A DNA stretch of 64,000 bases from Marinobacterium iners (GCF_017310015.1 NZ_CP022297.1:62001-126000); one strand, 5' to 3'. Shown: positions 36,300 through 46,381, numbered from the stretch's first letter. Translations and numbers: made by a program. The notes: generated by a model not told the origin, from the sequence alone.

Positions 36300-36577
36300 T
36301 GAGCATTAGCTTTGATGACATTGATTTGGCAAAAAAGTCATTCAAGTTTGTGTTGTTAAACTCAATGCTGTGCTCTCAAATAAAGAGATGACACCCGATC
36401 AGTTTAAAGAATGATTAGCCAAGTCAAAATCCATGACCGTTGTCTTTGAGGCATGCTCAACCACTAATTATTGGAAACAGACCGCACAACAGTATGTGCA
36501 TGATGCTAAGCTTATTTCTGCAAAATTAGTCTCGGCAATACGTCAAAAAAAGAAGACTGATGCCAATGATGCCCTAG
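36300..36577 (+). pseudogene. IS110-family transposase remnant
   Basis: The frame starts SISFDDIDLAKKSFKFV, shifts near 36357, and then reads EMTPDQFKE-stop-LAKSKSMTVVFEACSTTNYW, TAQQYVHDAKLISAKLVSAI and DANDA. The stop is TGA where tryptophan is expected. These are the RuvC-like N-terminal motifs of IS110 transposases. The rest is cut off by the IS5-type element inserted at CTAG. Confidence 0.75.
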
Positions 36578-36745
36578 GGAAGGTACGAATAAGCCCCTGC
36601 TGTGAAAGCATTGAGGCATGATTATCGATAAGGCATAGATATGGAACTTCAGCTGGGATTTTCGGACTTCGAGAAGAGAAAAAGCAACCATAAAACACGT
36701 AAAGAGAAATTCCTTGCCCGAATGGAAGTCTTAGTTCCCTGGGCA

Positions 36746-38655
36746 CCCGAGTTCGACACTTGGCGTTATAAGCTATTGATTCGTATAGGCGGCACTGCAA
36801 AATGCTCCACTACACGATCAGGTTATCGGTGCCAACGCTGGGTTTTTCGATACTAAGAGCCTTGAAGATATCCAGCTGCTCACGGCTCATACTGGACACG
36901 CCTGTCACGGTGCTGCCACCGAGGGTTGCCTGGTGATATTGGATACGCCGTAACTGCTCCAGTGCCCGCATGGGCGAATGCTCGGAGCCTGCTGCCTTTA
37001 AGCGCATCCGCATCACGCGGTGCAGAACCAAAGCGATAAAGCAGATCATGGCATGGGCTCTGATCCGCTCAGGCAGCCGGTGGTATACCGGGCCGATTTC
37101 GATATCCGATTTCAGCGCCTTGAAGCCTCGCTCGATGTCTGCCAGTGATTTGTAGTGTTTGACCACCTCTGTTGGCGACAAGTCCTGGACGTTGGTGACC
37201 AGCAGCAGTTTGCCATCCATCAGGCGTGCACGCTTCAGGGCTTTTTCGTCAATATCGTAGCTAAACAGTTCACTTTTCAGGTCAATACGCACGATTTTGG
37301 CCAACGAGGATTCGCTGACCTCTTTGTATAAACGGGCTGTTGCACCACCATCAGACAGCTTGCGACCGCGTGTGGTCTTGCCTTCATCCTGCCGGATAAG
37401 CTTCTCGGCCAGGCGCTGTGCTTCCTCTTCAATCGCGTTGATTCTGGCATCACGGGCCACGGTTTCATCGGCGGCACGTACGGGATCGTGGGCTACGATC
37501 AGGCGCTGCTCCTGCCAGTGTGTCTCTGTGATCACTTCCGCGTCGGCGGAGTCAAAAACCGTGCGCTGCAAGGGCTCCAGGATCGGTTCGAAGTCACTAT
37601 AACGACGCCCGGGAACCGCCAGAATAAACTCAACCGGTTGACCGTTCGGCAGTGTCATCTGCTTCAGCTCATCCAGGTTGTCGACCGACAGTAACCCACG
37701 GTCCGCAACCACGACAATGCGCTTAACCGGGAAGCGCTCAATGATCGTTTTCAGGGTGGGCTGAAGCGTTTTAACTTCTGCGGTGTTGCCTTCAAACACC
37801 TCGTGATACAGCGGCAGTCCTTCGGCCGTCTGAACCATGCCCAGCATGACTTGACGACGGATGCCGCCGTCCTTGGAACGCCCGTACTGCCTGAGTTCTT
37901 CGTCCTGCTCGGTCAAGCCTTCGGCACGGATGGTGGTCATGTCGTAGAAGACGACTGACAGTTCCTGATCGATCAGCGGGCGCAGCAGTTCAGTGACTTT
38001 GTCATTGACGGCATCGCGTTGGGTATTGAGCGCATCCATTGCCCGCAGCAGGTGCTGATGGTCGACTTTTTTGATACTGCCAACACCGGGAACACAGACA
38101 GTCTCCAGCCAGCGCAGCACGCCCAGTTTGGAGTCCGGCGAGGTCAGGCGATTCATGACCATAATGCGGATCAAGGCTTCGATCTGGATGCTGTGACGCG
38201 TACCGCGGAAGGCCTTGCGCAGCTGTTCAAAGCCGAGCGCATTCCAGAGCTGAGTCAGTGCCCAGACATCACCCAAGGCACGAGATGACTCAAAGCTGAC
38301 GGCGGGCTTATCCGGTAGCGATCGCCCGGTAATCCGGCACAGACCTTCGACCACGGACTCCAGCTCATCACCGAGCTTGTCGAGACGGCCGAGGGTCGCA
38401 ATCGTGCGTTGTTTTGGGCGGCCGTTCTCGTCTCGATAGGCTTCAACGAGCTGCACATACTTGCGAGGGCCGGACTTGGTGACTTTGACGTACATGCCAT
38501 GACTTTATCATCTCTTTATGACCTTTAAAACAGAAAAGATATCCACAGGAATGCCACTACAAGGTTTTAGGCGTCTAAAAAGCGGAAACCCGCATGAATA
38601 CTGGGCTGCGGTGTGTAAAAAAGACAATTTTCAGTGGATAACTGTCGAACTCGGG
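36746..38655 (-). mobile_element. IS1634-family element, copy 2
   Basis: Inverted with respect to copy 1, same 1910-bp length. The 6-bp direct repeat TGGGCA lies at 36740-36745 and 38656-38661. The different duplication shows that it inserted independently of copy 1. Confidence 0.93.
36810..38495 (-). CDS. IS1634-family transposase (copy 2)
   Basis: The 561-residue product is identical in sequence to that of copy 1 as far as I can compare. Intact. Confidence 0.93.
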   Translation of the reverse strand: MYVKVTKSGPRKYVQLVEAYRDENGRPKQRTIATLGRLDKLGDELESVVEGLCRITGRSLPDKPAVSFESSRALGDVWALTQLWNALGFEQLRKAFRGTRHSIQIEALIRIMVMNRLTSPDSKLGVLRWLETVCVPGVGSIKKVDHQHLLRAMDALNTQRDAVNDKVTELLRPLIDQELSVVFYDMTTIRAEGLTEQDEELRQYGRSKDGGIRRQVMLGMVQTAEGLPLYHEVFEGNTAEVKTLQPTLKTIIERFPVKRIVVVADRGLLSVDNLDELKQMTLPNGQPVEFILAVPGRRYSDFEPILEPLQRTVFDSADAEVITETHWQEQRLIVAHDPVRAADETVARDARINAIEEEAQRLAEKLIRQDEGKTTRGRKLSDGGATARLYKEVSESSLAKIVRIDLKSELFSYDIDEKALKRARLMDGKLLLVTNVQDLSPTEVVKHYKSLADIERGFKALKSDIEIGPVYHRLPERIRAHAMICFIALVLHRVMRMRLKAAGSEHSPMRALEQLRRIQYHQATLGGSTVTGVSSMSREQLDIFKALSIEKPSVGTDNLIV

Positions 38656-39085
38656 TGGGCAACCCTTGAGGTGCTTATCGAGCCTTATTATCCGAAGCGG
38701 GGTAATGGTCGCCCACCTTACCCTTTAAGCTCAATGCTCCGTATTCATTGTCTTCAACAATGGTACAGCCTCAGTGATTTAGCGGCTGAAGAGGCACTTT
38801 ATGAAACGACACCAATGCGTCGCTTTGCCCAGCTCTCCTTAGATCACGCCATTCCAGACCATACAACCATTATGAACTTTCGCCATTTATTAGAACGCTA
38901 TGAGCTAGGGCGTCAGATATTTGAAACAGTCAATGGCTGGCTGGAAGATGCGAGGATATTGCTCAAAGAAGGTAGCGCAATTGATGCCACAATCATCGAT
39001 GCGCCCTGTTCGATTAAGAATAAATTGGGCACACGAGATCCAGAAATGCATCAAACTAAGATAGGTAATCAGTGGTACTTTGGAC

Positions 39086-40029
39086 GTGCGACCTGAAAGT
39101 CGCATGCATTTCTGTTTCGCAGGGTACGTCCACCTGACGAAACCGGTTGTTTCACCAACCGTTCCCTACCCGGACGTGCGAAGCCGGTAACAGCATCGTG
39201 CGAAGCTTCGGGGACAATGTATCCGCCGACTTAGTCGGTATGTCGATCCGTGAGGAAAGACATAATCTGCCAGTATCGAGGCGGGAAGGAGCTAGGGACG
39301 AGTGGCCACGGCCAACAGATGTGAATCTCTTATAAACGTCGTCATGCCAGACAAGCCAAAGATGCTGATAGGCTTGAACCAAAAGGTGTGCGGTCAGGTA
39401 TGGGCACTTTCCGATAACCCTTCGTGAACACTGTGCCGCCGGCGAAATGGAGAGGCCCGCCCCGCTCTGAAATTCATGTGGAACAGGATAAGCCCGTAGT
39501 GTTGCCATAAACGGCAGGTGAACCGTAAGGAACGCTGTTGGTGCTGCGGGTAAGGGAATGTGGAAAAAGCGAAGGTCGCTCTGTAATCGAGAGAATACGG
39601 ATTGAAACATCATCCGGCGCGAAAGCGAGCAGACTTCTACGAGGCCTTTCATGGCGAGATAACTTGAAAAATCGTTTAACGGAGGAAAGCAGATGACAGT
39701 ATCGGAAATCAGCGCGAAAACGCCGGTTTCTTGCGCTGGTGCACTTTCGCACGCAGAACGGGTATAGCTCCGGGCAAACTGGCGTCATATCGAGAAGAAC
39801 GCGAGGCGACTCCAAGTACGTATCGCTAAGGCAACACAGGAAGGCAGATGGGGCAAAGTTAAAGCTTTGCAACGCCTACTGACTCGCTCGTTTTACAGCA
39901 AAATGCTTGCTGTAAAACGGGTGACAGAAAATCGAGGCAAAAGAACACCGGGGATCGATGGCAAGATATGGTCGACTCCCGCCGCCAAATCAAAGGGATC
40001 GCTAACGTTGAAGCATCGCGGCTATCAAC
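39086..40029 (+). mobile_element. Group II intron, 5' fragment
   Basis: It starts GTGCGACCTG at 39086 in the IS5 transposase gene and continues with about 600 bases of structured intron RNA before the maturase start. It is cut at 40030 by IS66 element 2; domains V and VI are absent, so it cannot splice. It is unrelated in sequence to the class C intron at 17-19 kb. Confidence 0.75.
39693..40029 (+). pseudogene. ltrA: Group II intron maturase, N-terminal fragment, in-frame TAG
   Basis: ATG at 39693 follows GGAGGAA. Codon 25 (39765-39767) is TAG; reading then continues in frame with the typical N-terminal maturase segment (ARRLQVRIAKATQEGRWGKV, KALQRLLTRSFYSKMLAVKR, TENRGKRTPGIDGKIW). The rest, including the RT catalytic motifs, is lost to IS66 element 2. 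Downstream bases in IS66 extend the frame without meaning. Confidence 0.8.
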
Positions 40030-40037
40030 GTAAGCGG

Positions 40038-41564
40038 TCAGTTAACAGCGTCTTGCAATATCACATTCCAGGGTAGCAGTGCCTCGATGTGATCGATGTT
40101 TTTCGCTTTAGGCAGTTGCTCAAAGATATGGCGTAGGTATTGGTAAGGCTCCAGCTGATTGGCTTTCGCCGTTTCGATCAGGCTGTAGAGGTTAGCGCTG
40201 GATTTAGCTCCCGGAACCGTGGCGCTGAAGAGCCAGTTTTTACGGCCGACCACGAAGGGGCGGATCGCATTTTCTGCCGGATTATTATCAATGGCCAGGC
40301 GACCGTCTTCTGTGTAAACGGTGAGCTTATCCCAGTTTTTATCCAGATATGCCAGCGCTTTGCCGAGTAATCCCTTGGGTAACGTGCTGTGCAAGGTATT
40401 ATCCAACCAGATTCGGATCTTCTGAAGCTGCGGTACGGCCTCCTGTTGCCGGCTTTGATACCTTATTTCTGCGCTTTCGGCTTTGATCTTTTTCTCGATG
40501 GCGTACAGTTTGCCAATCAAGCTGACAGCCATGTCGGCTTTGCCTACTTTTTTATTTTTGCCGGCAGTCGCTTTCTGTGCTTCGATAAACTTGCGACGCG
40601 CGTGCGCCCAGCACCCCAGCTGCGTGATAAACTCGTCCGCACCCGCGGCGTTGTAGCCGGCGTAATCGTCGGTTTGCAGGTAACCTTCATAGCCCGCCAG
40701 TAACTGACAGGCGATCTCACCCCTACGGCTGTCCGCATAGTGAAAGAGTCGTACCGGTTGCGTAGGTGGCCCGCCGACCCGCACCCACATGTAGGATTTG
40801 CTGGCGGCTGCTTTATCAGGCTCTTTCAGGACTTGCACGCTGGTTTCGTCACAGTGCAGTACCGGATAGGCCAGCATTTTATCTTCCAGCAAGTTAAGCA
40901 GCGGCTGGATCAGTTCACCCGCCTTGATCATCCAGCTGGCCAGGGTGTTGCGGGGTATCTCGATACCGGAACGATTCAGTACCCCCTCCTGGCGATACAA
41001 TGGCAATGCATCCTGGTATTTGGCGGTCGCAATATGAGCCAATAATCCGGGGCTGGCGTTGCTTTTGGGAATCGGCTGGGGCGGCAGGGGCGCGGTTTGA
41101 ACGCCCTCTTCACAGGCGGGACAGGCGTATTTCTTGCGAACATTGACCAGCACCCGGATCTGCGCCGGAATGATGTCCAGCTGTTCGCTGGCGGTTTCAC
41201 CGATCTCGATGCGTTCATGGCCGCAGGGGCACTGTTTTTCAGGCTCGGACAGATCATGCTCGATGCGCACGCGAGGCAGGTCCGCTGGCAGCGGCTTGCG
41301 ACCGGGCTTGGCCTTAGATGTTTTCAATTCCGCTTGTGCTTGCTCCGCCTCATCTTCAGCAAGGTACGCCTCAACCACCATAGACAGTTCAGCTTCATTA
41401 AACATCTCGTGCTGGTCGGGGGACTTTTCGCTGCTGGCACCAAACTTCTTGAGTTTTTGCAGGCGCAGGGATTCTTCAAGCGCGGCGATACGATTCGCCT
41501 GCTGCTCAATGATCCGTTTGAGGGCCTACGGGTCGTTTGGAAGCTGTTTGTTTGCCGCGCTCAT
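40038..41564 (-). pseudogene. tnpC: IS66 TnpC transposase with in-frame TAG
   Basis: From ATG at 41564 the frame has 509 codons, but codon 13 (41526-41528) is TAG in NDP-stop-ALKRIIEQQANRIAAL; homologues usually have glutamate. Everything else is intact: the N-terminal coiled coil, the KFGASSEKSPDQHE segment, the zinc-like CPCGHERIEIGE, PVLHCDETSVQVLKEPDKAA, LQTDDYAGYNAAG and DNNPAENAIRPFVVGRKNWL. An internal ATG at 41405 could start a shorter protein lacking 53 residues. Confidence 0.88.
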
Positions 41565-41588
41565 AGCGCGGATTTTAACACTGAACGG

Positions 41589-41939
41589 TCAGCTGACCGA
41601 GTCAAAATATAGGGATTGATGGGGGCGATTGTTAAAAATATCGAAGCCATCCAATAACCAGTTCAGCTCCTGACCGGTAAGGCTGAGCGTGTCATCAGAC
41701 TTGGGCCAGCGGAAACGCTGTTTCTCCAGTCGCTTGTACCAGACAATAAAGCCGTTGCGCTCCCAGCACAGCAGCTTAATTTTATCGCGACCGCGATTGC
41801 AGAACACAAACAGGGCTTCCATGCTGGGAGACAGCGTCATTTCCTGCTCAACCAGTACGGATAAGCCATCGATGGATTTACGCATATCCACGGGCTCAGC
41901 GTACAGGTAGACCTGTATGCTGTCAGAGGGGCGAAGCAT
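41589..41939 (-). CDS. tnpB: IS66 accessory protein TnpB (element 2)
   Basis: 116 residues, with QVYLYAEPVDMRKSIDGLSV, ALFVFCNRGRDKIKLLCWER and FRWPKS, the IS66 Orf2 signatures. Start and stop overlap with tnpA at base 41939. Confidence 0.92.
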   Translation of the reverse strand: MLRPSDSIQVYLYAEPVDMRKSIDGLSVLVEQEMTLSPSMEALFVFCNRGRDKIKLLCWERNGFIVWYKRLEKQRFRWPKSDDTLSLTGQELNWLLDGFDIFNNRPHQSLYFDSVS

Positions 41940-42232
41940 CAGAGGCCCTCCCGTGCTACTCGATTCAGCAACGGCAGCACATCAGCCAGGGTATGAATAG
42001 GTACTTCCAGGCGGACGCCGTTGGGTAATGACACCCTGGCCTGGACGTTTGGCCCCAGATCGACCGGGATGAATTTATTGCTCGGCTTGGGTTTGCTCAG
42101 GCGGGTGCGCCAGTAGCCGAAATTGGCGAGTTTCAGATCATGCTGTTTGCAGTACTCTGGCTGAGAAAGTCCGCTCTGCTGCCAGCCATCGATGTGCTTT
42201 TGCCAAAAGGTGCGTTTTTGTTCAGTCGTCAT
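41939..42232 (-). CDS. tnpA: IS66 accessory protein TnpA (element 2)
   Basis: 97 residues, with the Orf1 helix-turn-helix (FWQKHIDGWQQSGLSQPEYC, KQHDLKLANFGYWRTRLSK) and a C-terminal strand segment (ARVSLPNGVRLEVPIHT). Intact. Confidence 0.9.
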   Translation of the reverse strand: MTTEQKRTFWQKHIDGWQQSGLSQPEYCKQHDLKLANFGYWRTRLSKPKPSNKFIPVDLGPNVQARVSLPNGVRLEVPIHTLADVLPLLNRVAREGL

Positions 42233-42319
42233 GGAATTGCCCTCAAGTATTGTGAGGGTGCAGGTTAGCGGGTAAGGTGGAATATTATTAGATGGGGTTT
42301 ATCGACCGCTTACCTTGTA

Positions 42320-43973
42320 CCTGATTCCGTGACTTACAACCCCACTCACACCTCTACAACACTGTAACCACGCGGCCTGCGGCGGTAATATGGACGCCAT
42401 TCTCGATTCACCCAGGCAGTGATATCTGACTATGCGTACCTTCAAGCTTGAACAGTCAAAAACCGAGATTATCACACCCCACGGTGGTCTGGCGCTGGTT
42501 GGGCACAGCGTGAACAGGATGACCTCTCTGGCTAAGACCTCGCGCTCCATCGTCAAGCGCCATGGCATCGCCAACATCGACCTCATCCGTACCTACCTGG
42601 GGTTGATTTGCCTTGGCAAGAGCGACTTCGAAGCGGTCGAGCACGCACGCCATGATCCCTTCTTCAAAGCGGCCATGGGCATCAAGCAATCACCTTCATC
42701 GGCCCGGCTGCGTCAGCGCTTTGATGAAGATGCCCGCGCACTGATCCCGTTATTGGATGAGGCCAGCGTCGAGTTTCTGTGTAACGCTTCGGTGCCTATC
42801 GGCACACTCACCACCGGGCACGTGCCACTGGATATGGACGTGTTTCCCATGGACAACAGCAACAGTAAAAAAGAGGGCGTGGCCTATACCTACAAGGGGC
42901 ATGACGGTTATGCCCCCATCGCGGCCTACCTGGGCACGGAGGGCTGGTGTCTGGGCTGTGAGCTGCGACCGGGTAACCAACATGCCAATAAAGAGTTTAT
43001 TCACACCCTCGACCGGGTGCTGCCTCGAGTCCGAGAGCTGACCGATGCACCGCTACTGGTACGTCTTGACAGCGCCCATGATGCCGCCGAGAACCGGGGG
43101 TACTTCCGTGCGCACGGGGCAGACTACCTGATTAAGTGGAACCCCCGCTCACAAGATGGACTGGCCTGGGTCGACAAGGCTCATGCGGCCGGCGCACTTT
43201 GGTGCCATACCCGACCGGGCAAAATGGAAACGCTGGTAAGCGAACCGCTGGATGGCACGGACGACCGCCTGATCGTCAAGGTGACGGTGCGCCAGAGTGA
43301 CAGTTCAGGACAGCTGTTTTTGGAGCCGGAGGTCAGCCTGGAGGGCTGGACGACTTCACTCACATCGGACGCAGCAGATAACGCCAAGGTCATTGCGCTC
43401 TACCAGGATCACGCCACCAGCGAACAGTTCCACAGTGAGTTCAAGACTGATCTGGATCTCGAACGTTTGCCGTCAGGGAAGTTCGATACCAACGACCTGG
43501 TCATAGCCTTTGCCGTACTGGGCTACAACATACTGCGTTGGATGGGACAGAACGCGCTATTGGGGCCGGATGCACCGGTGCGTCATCCGGCCAAGCGTCG
43601 GCGGCTGAAAACCGTGATTCAGGAACTGATGTATATGGCCTGTCGCTTAGTCAGCAGCGGTCGTCGTCTCCACCTGCGCTTCGGACGACATTGTCCCGGT
43701 TTCGGGGCATTCAGTCGCGTCTACGGGCTGGCCTGATCCGGACTGTCGGATTTACAGCCATTCAAAATAGCCACACGCCCGAGCGCCATGCATGGCAGGG
43801 TATGCCTTGGCCTGCAGACAGAATCGAGACGAAATACTGCGGTGAGAAGCATGATCGATGCTGCAGTGGCGTAGATTAACCCGGTACACGTTAGATAAGA
43901 TCGAGCTGTGTTAAAGAGCGAGGTCGTCTTCAGTGCTGGGTGCTGCAACAGCGGGTGAAGTCACTGATTCAGG
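42320..43973 (+). mobile_element. IS1380-family element, copy 3
   Basis: 1654 bp with a clean 5-bp direct repeat TTGTA (42315-42319 and 43974-43978), so this is an undisturbed insertion. It lies six bases from the right end of IS66 element 2. Confidence 0.94.
42432..43736 (+). CDS. IS1380-family transposase (copy 3)
   Basis: 434 residues, with Gly in SDSSGQLF as in copies 2, 4 and 5. Intact. Confidence 0.93.
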   Translation: MRTFKLEQSKTEIITPHGGLALVGHSVNRMTSLAKTSRSIVKRHGIANIDLIRTYLGLICLGKSDFEAVEHARHDPFFKAAMGIKQSPSSARLRQRFDEDARALIPLLDEASVEFLCNASVPIGTLTTGHVPLDMDVFPMDNSNSKKEGVAYTYKGHDGYAPIAAYLGTEGWCLGCELRPGNQHANKEFIHTLDRVLPRVRELTDAPLLVRLDSAHDAAENRGYFRAHGADYLIKWNPRSQDGLAWVDKAHAAGALWCHTRPGKMETLVSEPLDGTDDRLIVKVTVRQSDSSGQLFLEPEVSLEGWTTSLTSDAADNAKVIALYQDHATSEQFHSEFKTDLDLERLPSGKFDTNDLVIAFAVLGYNILRWMGQNALLGPDAPVRHPAKRRRLKTVIQELMYMACRLVSSGRRLHLRFGRHCPGFGAFSRVYGLA

Positions 43974-44447
43974 TTGTAGCCATGTTTCTACACTCCATCT
44001 TTTAATTAAAGATAGCGTGTTGCGTTGACCCTATGAATCCACACTACAATACGGGCATTAGTAGTTGTAGTGGGATGCGCATAAGTTCCTCAGTATGGAG
44101 CAATGCCAGGCTTAGAGCCGGCTGGGATCACTGAATGGAAAATCAGCTTAGATTTGTCGATGGTTAGTACCGACAGAAGTGCTATTAAGTTCGCAAAGAA
44201 AAGTATTTTTTACACGGATGGAAACACGAGTTCCTTATGTAGGGAGTCTAGGTAGCCAACAGTATTACCCTAAGCTAGACAACGCTTGACGCTGCCATTA
44301 TCGTCAGAGGTGGTCACGTAGGACAGACCTGCCTAAGTGCGTAAAAGGGTATCTAAGCGTTATTAAATGGTTTGAATTATAGTTTTATAGGCGAATATAG
44401 CTATATGGGGATTGTTGAGAGTAAAAAGCTACTTAATCGCATATTCC
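43974..44447. other. Non-coding stretch, no gene seen
   Basis: About 470 bases with stops in all frames and no feature I recognise. It follows IS1380 copy 3 and precedes the 3' end of the minus-strand AraC gene. Confidence 0.4.
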
Positions 44448-45413
44448 TTAGCTTCTGATTCTACTTAATGTTTCGGAAGGGGTTTCGGAAAATTGTTTTT
44501 TGTAATCAGATGAAAAACGCCCCAAATGATTGAATTTCCAGTTAAGAGCCACTGTTGTTATATTGGAGTTAGCGTTGTCTTGTAGAATCTCCCTTCGAGC
44601 GCCTTCAAGTCGGATTCTCTTTAGATATGTTGTAGGAGGTTCACCAAGAAACTGCTTAAATCCGGAGTAAAGCCTATTTCTCGATATGCCGGCAGCGTTT
44701 TCTATATCATTAATCTGAATATCCTCGTCAGCATTTTTTTCGATGAATTGCTTTGCTCTGATTAAATATGATGGTAAGCCTGCATCAGTGGCAATGGATA
44801 GCCTATCTGAATAGTTACTATTTTGAGATAAAAGAATTCCTTTGATTAAGGTCTTTTCGATGTGGTAACTGAAGGCTGGGGAGTTGTAAAGCATTTGATT
44901 TGGATTGCTTAGTTCAGTGCAAAGGTACTGGACCATTCTCCACCAATCTCCAGTTGGTCCGTTAGATGCGCTTATCAAGTGGTTAAACACAAGTGGTTCT
45001 AGGTTTTTTTGGTGTAGAAGTTGAGCTAGAGTTTCTTCCATTGCTTGACGCGATATTCGGACAAGAATTTTATTGCAATTTCCATCTATATGTAATTTTA
45101 ATGGTTGCGTAGGGGAGATGATGATGCCAGTAGTTTGATCAGAAGTAGCGTTATTTTCAGGGCTTTCTAAATGCTGCATACCTACAGTCGGTAAGCTAAT
45201 GCTGAAGCTATCAGCCAAGTCATCGATTTCAATGGTTACATCGGTCCCGTACTCGATGTGACCAATCGTTGTTGAGGTGGCTTTAAGTGTTTGGAGGTTG
45301 TTCTTGAATTTAATGTCTTGTGTGGTTCTGGCGGTCAAGATATGAGGGCCGCATATGTAGGTCATTTTTGATAGAGCGTCGTGGAAATTATCGGTTTCAA
45401 AGTTATTCTTCAT
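44448..45413 (-). CDS. AraC-family regulator B
   Basis: This is a 321-residue protein from the ATG at 45413 (another ATG two codons earlier). It matches regulator A over its whole length: TTIGHIEYGTDVTIEIDDLA in the ligand-binding-like domain, GIIISPTQPLKLHIDGNCNK, and the helix-turn-helix segments IQINDIENAAGISRNRLYSG and LNWKFNHLGRFSSDYKKQFS. Its base composition is much lower in GC than regulator A, so the two probably came from different sources. It likely responds to an aromatic compound; no target operon lies beside it. Confidence 0.85.
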   Translation of the reverse strand: MKNNFETDNFHDALSKMTYICGPHILTARTTQDIKFKNNLQTLKATSTTIGHIEYGTDVTIEIDDLADSFSISLPTVGMQHLESPENNATSDQTTGIIISPTQPLKLHIDGNCNKILVRISRQAMEETLAQLLHQKNLEPLVFNHLISASNGPTGDWWRMVQYLCTELSNPNQMLYNSPAFSYHIEKTLIKGILLSQNSNYSDRLSIATDAGLPSYLIRAKQFIEKNADEDIQINDIENAAGISRNRLYSGFKQFLGEPPTTYLKRIRLEGARREILQDNANSNITTVALNWKFNHLGRFSSDYKKQFSETPSETLSRIRS

Positions 45414-45565
45414 AAGCATTGGGTGGCTCTGCCTAGGTTTATAGTTGCTATTATGATTCAGCTTCTCTCTGTTAGTCTAGCTTAAAAAAGTTAGTCTTTA
45501 CTACTTCTGTTCTGAATTCTCTGAATGGTAATCCTCCCCTTTTTAGCAGGTGCTAAAAGTAGAAG

Positions 45566-46381
45566 TTAAGCGACCATCAACGGTGGTTTACCACCATTGG
45601 CTTTATGTGGTCGTTCATGATTGTAAAACCATAACCAGCTTGTTGCATAGTCTTGTACTTCATCCAGTGTTTCGAATAGGTGCTTGCTCACCCAGCTATA
45701 CCTTATCGTGCGATTGTGCCGCTCAATATAGGCATTCTGTTGAGGATTGCCTGGTTGAATGTATTCAATGCGTATTCCGTTCTTCCGTGCCCAATCGGTA
45801 AATTCATGACTGATAAACTCTGGGCCATTATCGTAACGGATGACCAACGGCTTACCACGCCATTCAATCAACTGGTTAAGCGACCGTATGACGCGTATCG
45901 AGGGTAGTGAAAAGCCTGCGTCAATCGCTAAGCCTTCACGCCTGAAATCATCTATCACATTAAATAAACGGTATTTCCTACCGTCAGACAACTGGTCGTG
46001 CATAAAGTCGATTGACCATACCTGATTGGCTCGCAGCGGCTGCTTTAACGACTCAGGTTTGTGTCTTTTAAGCCGTCTGCGAGGCCGTATCCTCAGATTC
46101 AACGCCAGCTCACAGTAGATGCGGTAAATCCGCTTATGGTTCCAACGAAAGCCTTTAACGTTGCGAAGATAGTCAAAGCACATACCAAACCCCCAGTCAG
46201 TATCTTTCTCAGTCAACTGAATGAGCCAGTCTGCGATTTCACTATTCTCAGAGGCTAACTTAGGCTGATAGCGATAACACGTTTCGCTGATGCCGAGCGC
46301 TAAGCATGCCAGCCTGATACTGACTCCCTTTGCCGCAATAATCTGTTGCGCCATCTCCTTGCGCTGAGACGGCTTTACCAC
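45566..46381 (-). CDS. IS3 transposase OrfB
   Basis: 271 residues with the IS3 OrfB integrase core: an N-terminal HTH_21 segment, then QVWSIDFMHDQLSDGRKYRL (first Asp), PLVIRYDNGPEFISHEF (second Asp), and NPQQNAYIERHNRTIRYSWV (Glu). It is made by frameshifting from OrfA at an A7 run (46382-46388 on the plus strand as T7), the usual IS3 control that yields the OrfAB transposase. Confidence 0.93.
   Translation of the reverse strand: MVKPSQRKEMAQQIIAAKGVSIRLACLALGISETCYRYQPKLASENSEIADWLIQLTEKDTDWGFGMCFDYLRNVKGFRWNHKRIYRIYCELALNLRIRPRRRLKRHKPESLKQPLRANQVWSIDFMHDQLSDGRKYRLFNVIDDFRREGLAIDAGFSLPSIRVIRSLNQLIEWRGKPLVIRYDNGPEFISHEFTDWARKNGIRIEYIQPGNPQQNAYIERHNRTIRYSWVSKHLFETLDEVQDYATSWLWFYNHERPHKANGGKPPLMVA

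Larger units (their letters stand above)
36578..39085 (+). mobile_element. IS5-family element, left part, interrupted
   Basis: The left end is GGAAGGTACGAATAAGCCCC at 36578, close to the IS5 terminus, inserted after CTAG (an IS5-type target) in the IS110 remnant. IS1634 copy 2 sits inside it, and its right part is replaced at 39086 by a group II intron fragment. Confidence 0.8.
36641..39085 (+). pseudogene. IS5-family transposase split by IS1634
   Basis: The parts are 36641-36745 and 38662-39085. Removing IS1634 and one TGGGCA joins ARMEVLVPWA to TLEVLIEPYYPKRGNGRPPY in frame. Conserved IS5 segments follow (LRIHCLQQWYSLSDLAAEEA, PDHTTIMNFRHLLE, EGSAIDATIIDAP with the first acidic residue). 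The protein ends at QWYFG, where the group II intron begins; the later catalytic residues are not present. Confidence 0.88.
40030..42313 (-). mobile_element. IS66-family element 2
   Basis: The ends GTAAGCGGTC at 40030 and GACCGCTTAC ending at 42313 are perfect 10-bp inverted repeats of the classical IS66 form. The 8-bp flanks (CTATCAAC on the left, CTTGTAGC on the right after removing IS1380 copy 3) do not match, so one side has been changed by deletion or recombination. Three genes on the minus strand. Confidence 0.9.

Noticed and set aside
24429..38655. IS1634 pair as a composite transposon carrying the dmp genes
   Set aside because: Each copy has its own 6-bp duplication (TGGCCT and TGGGCA). 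A composite move would give matching outer flanks only.
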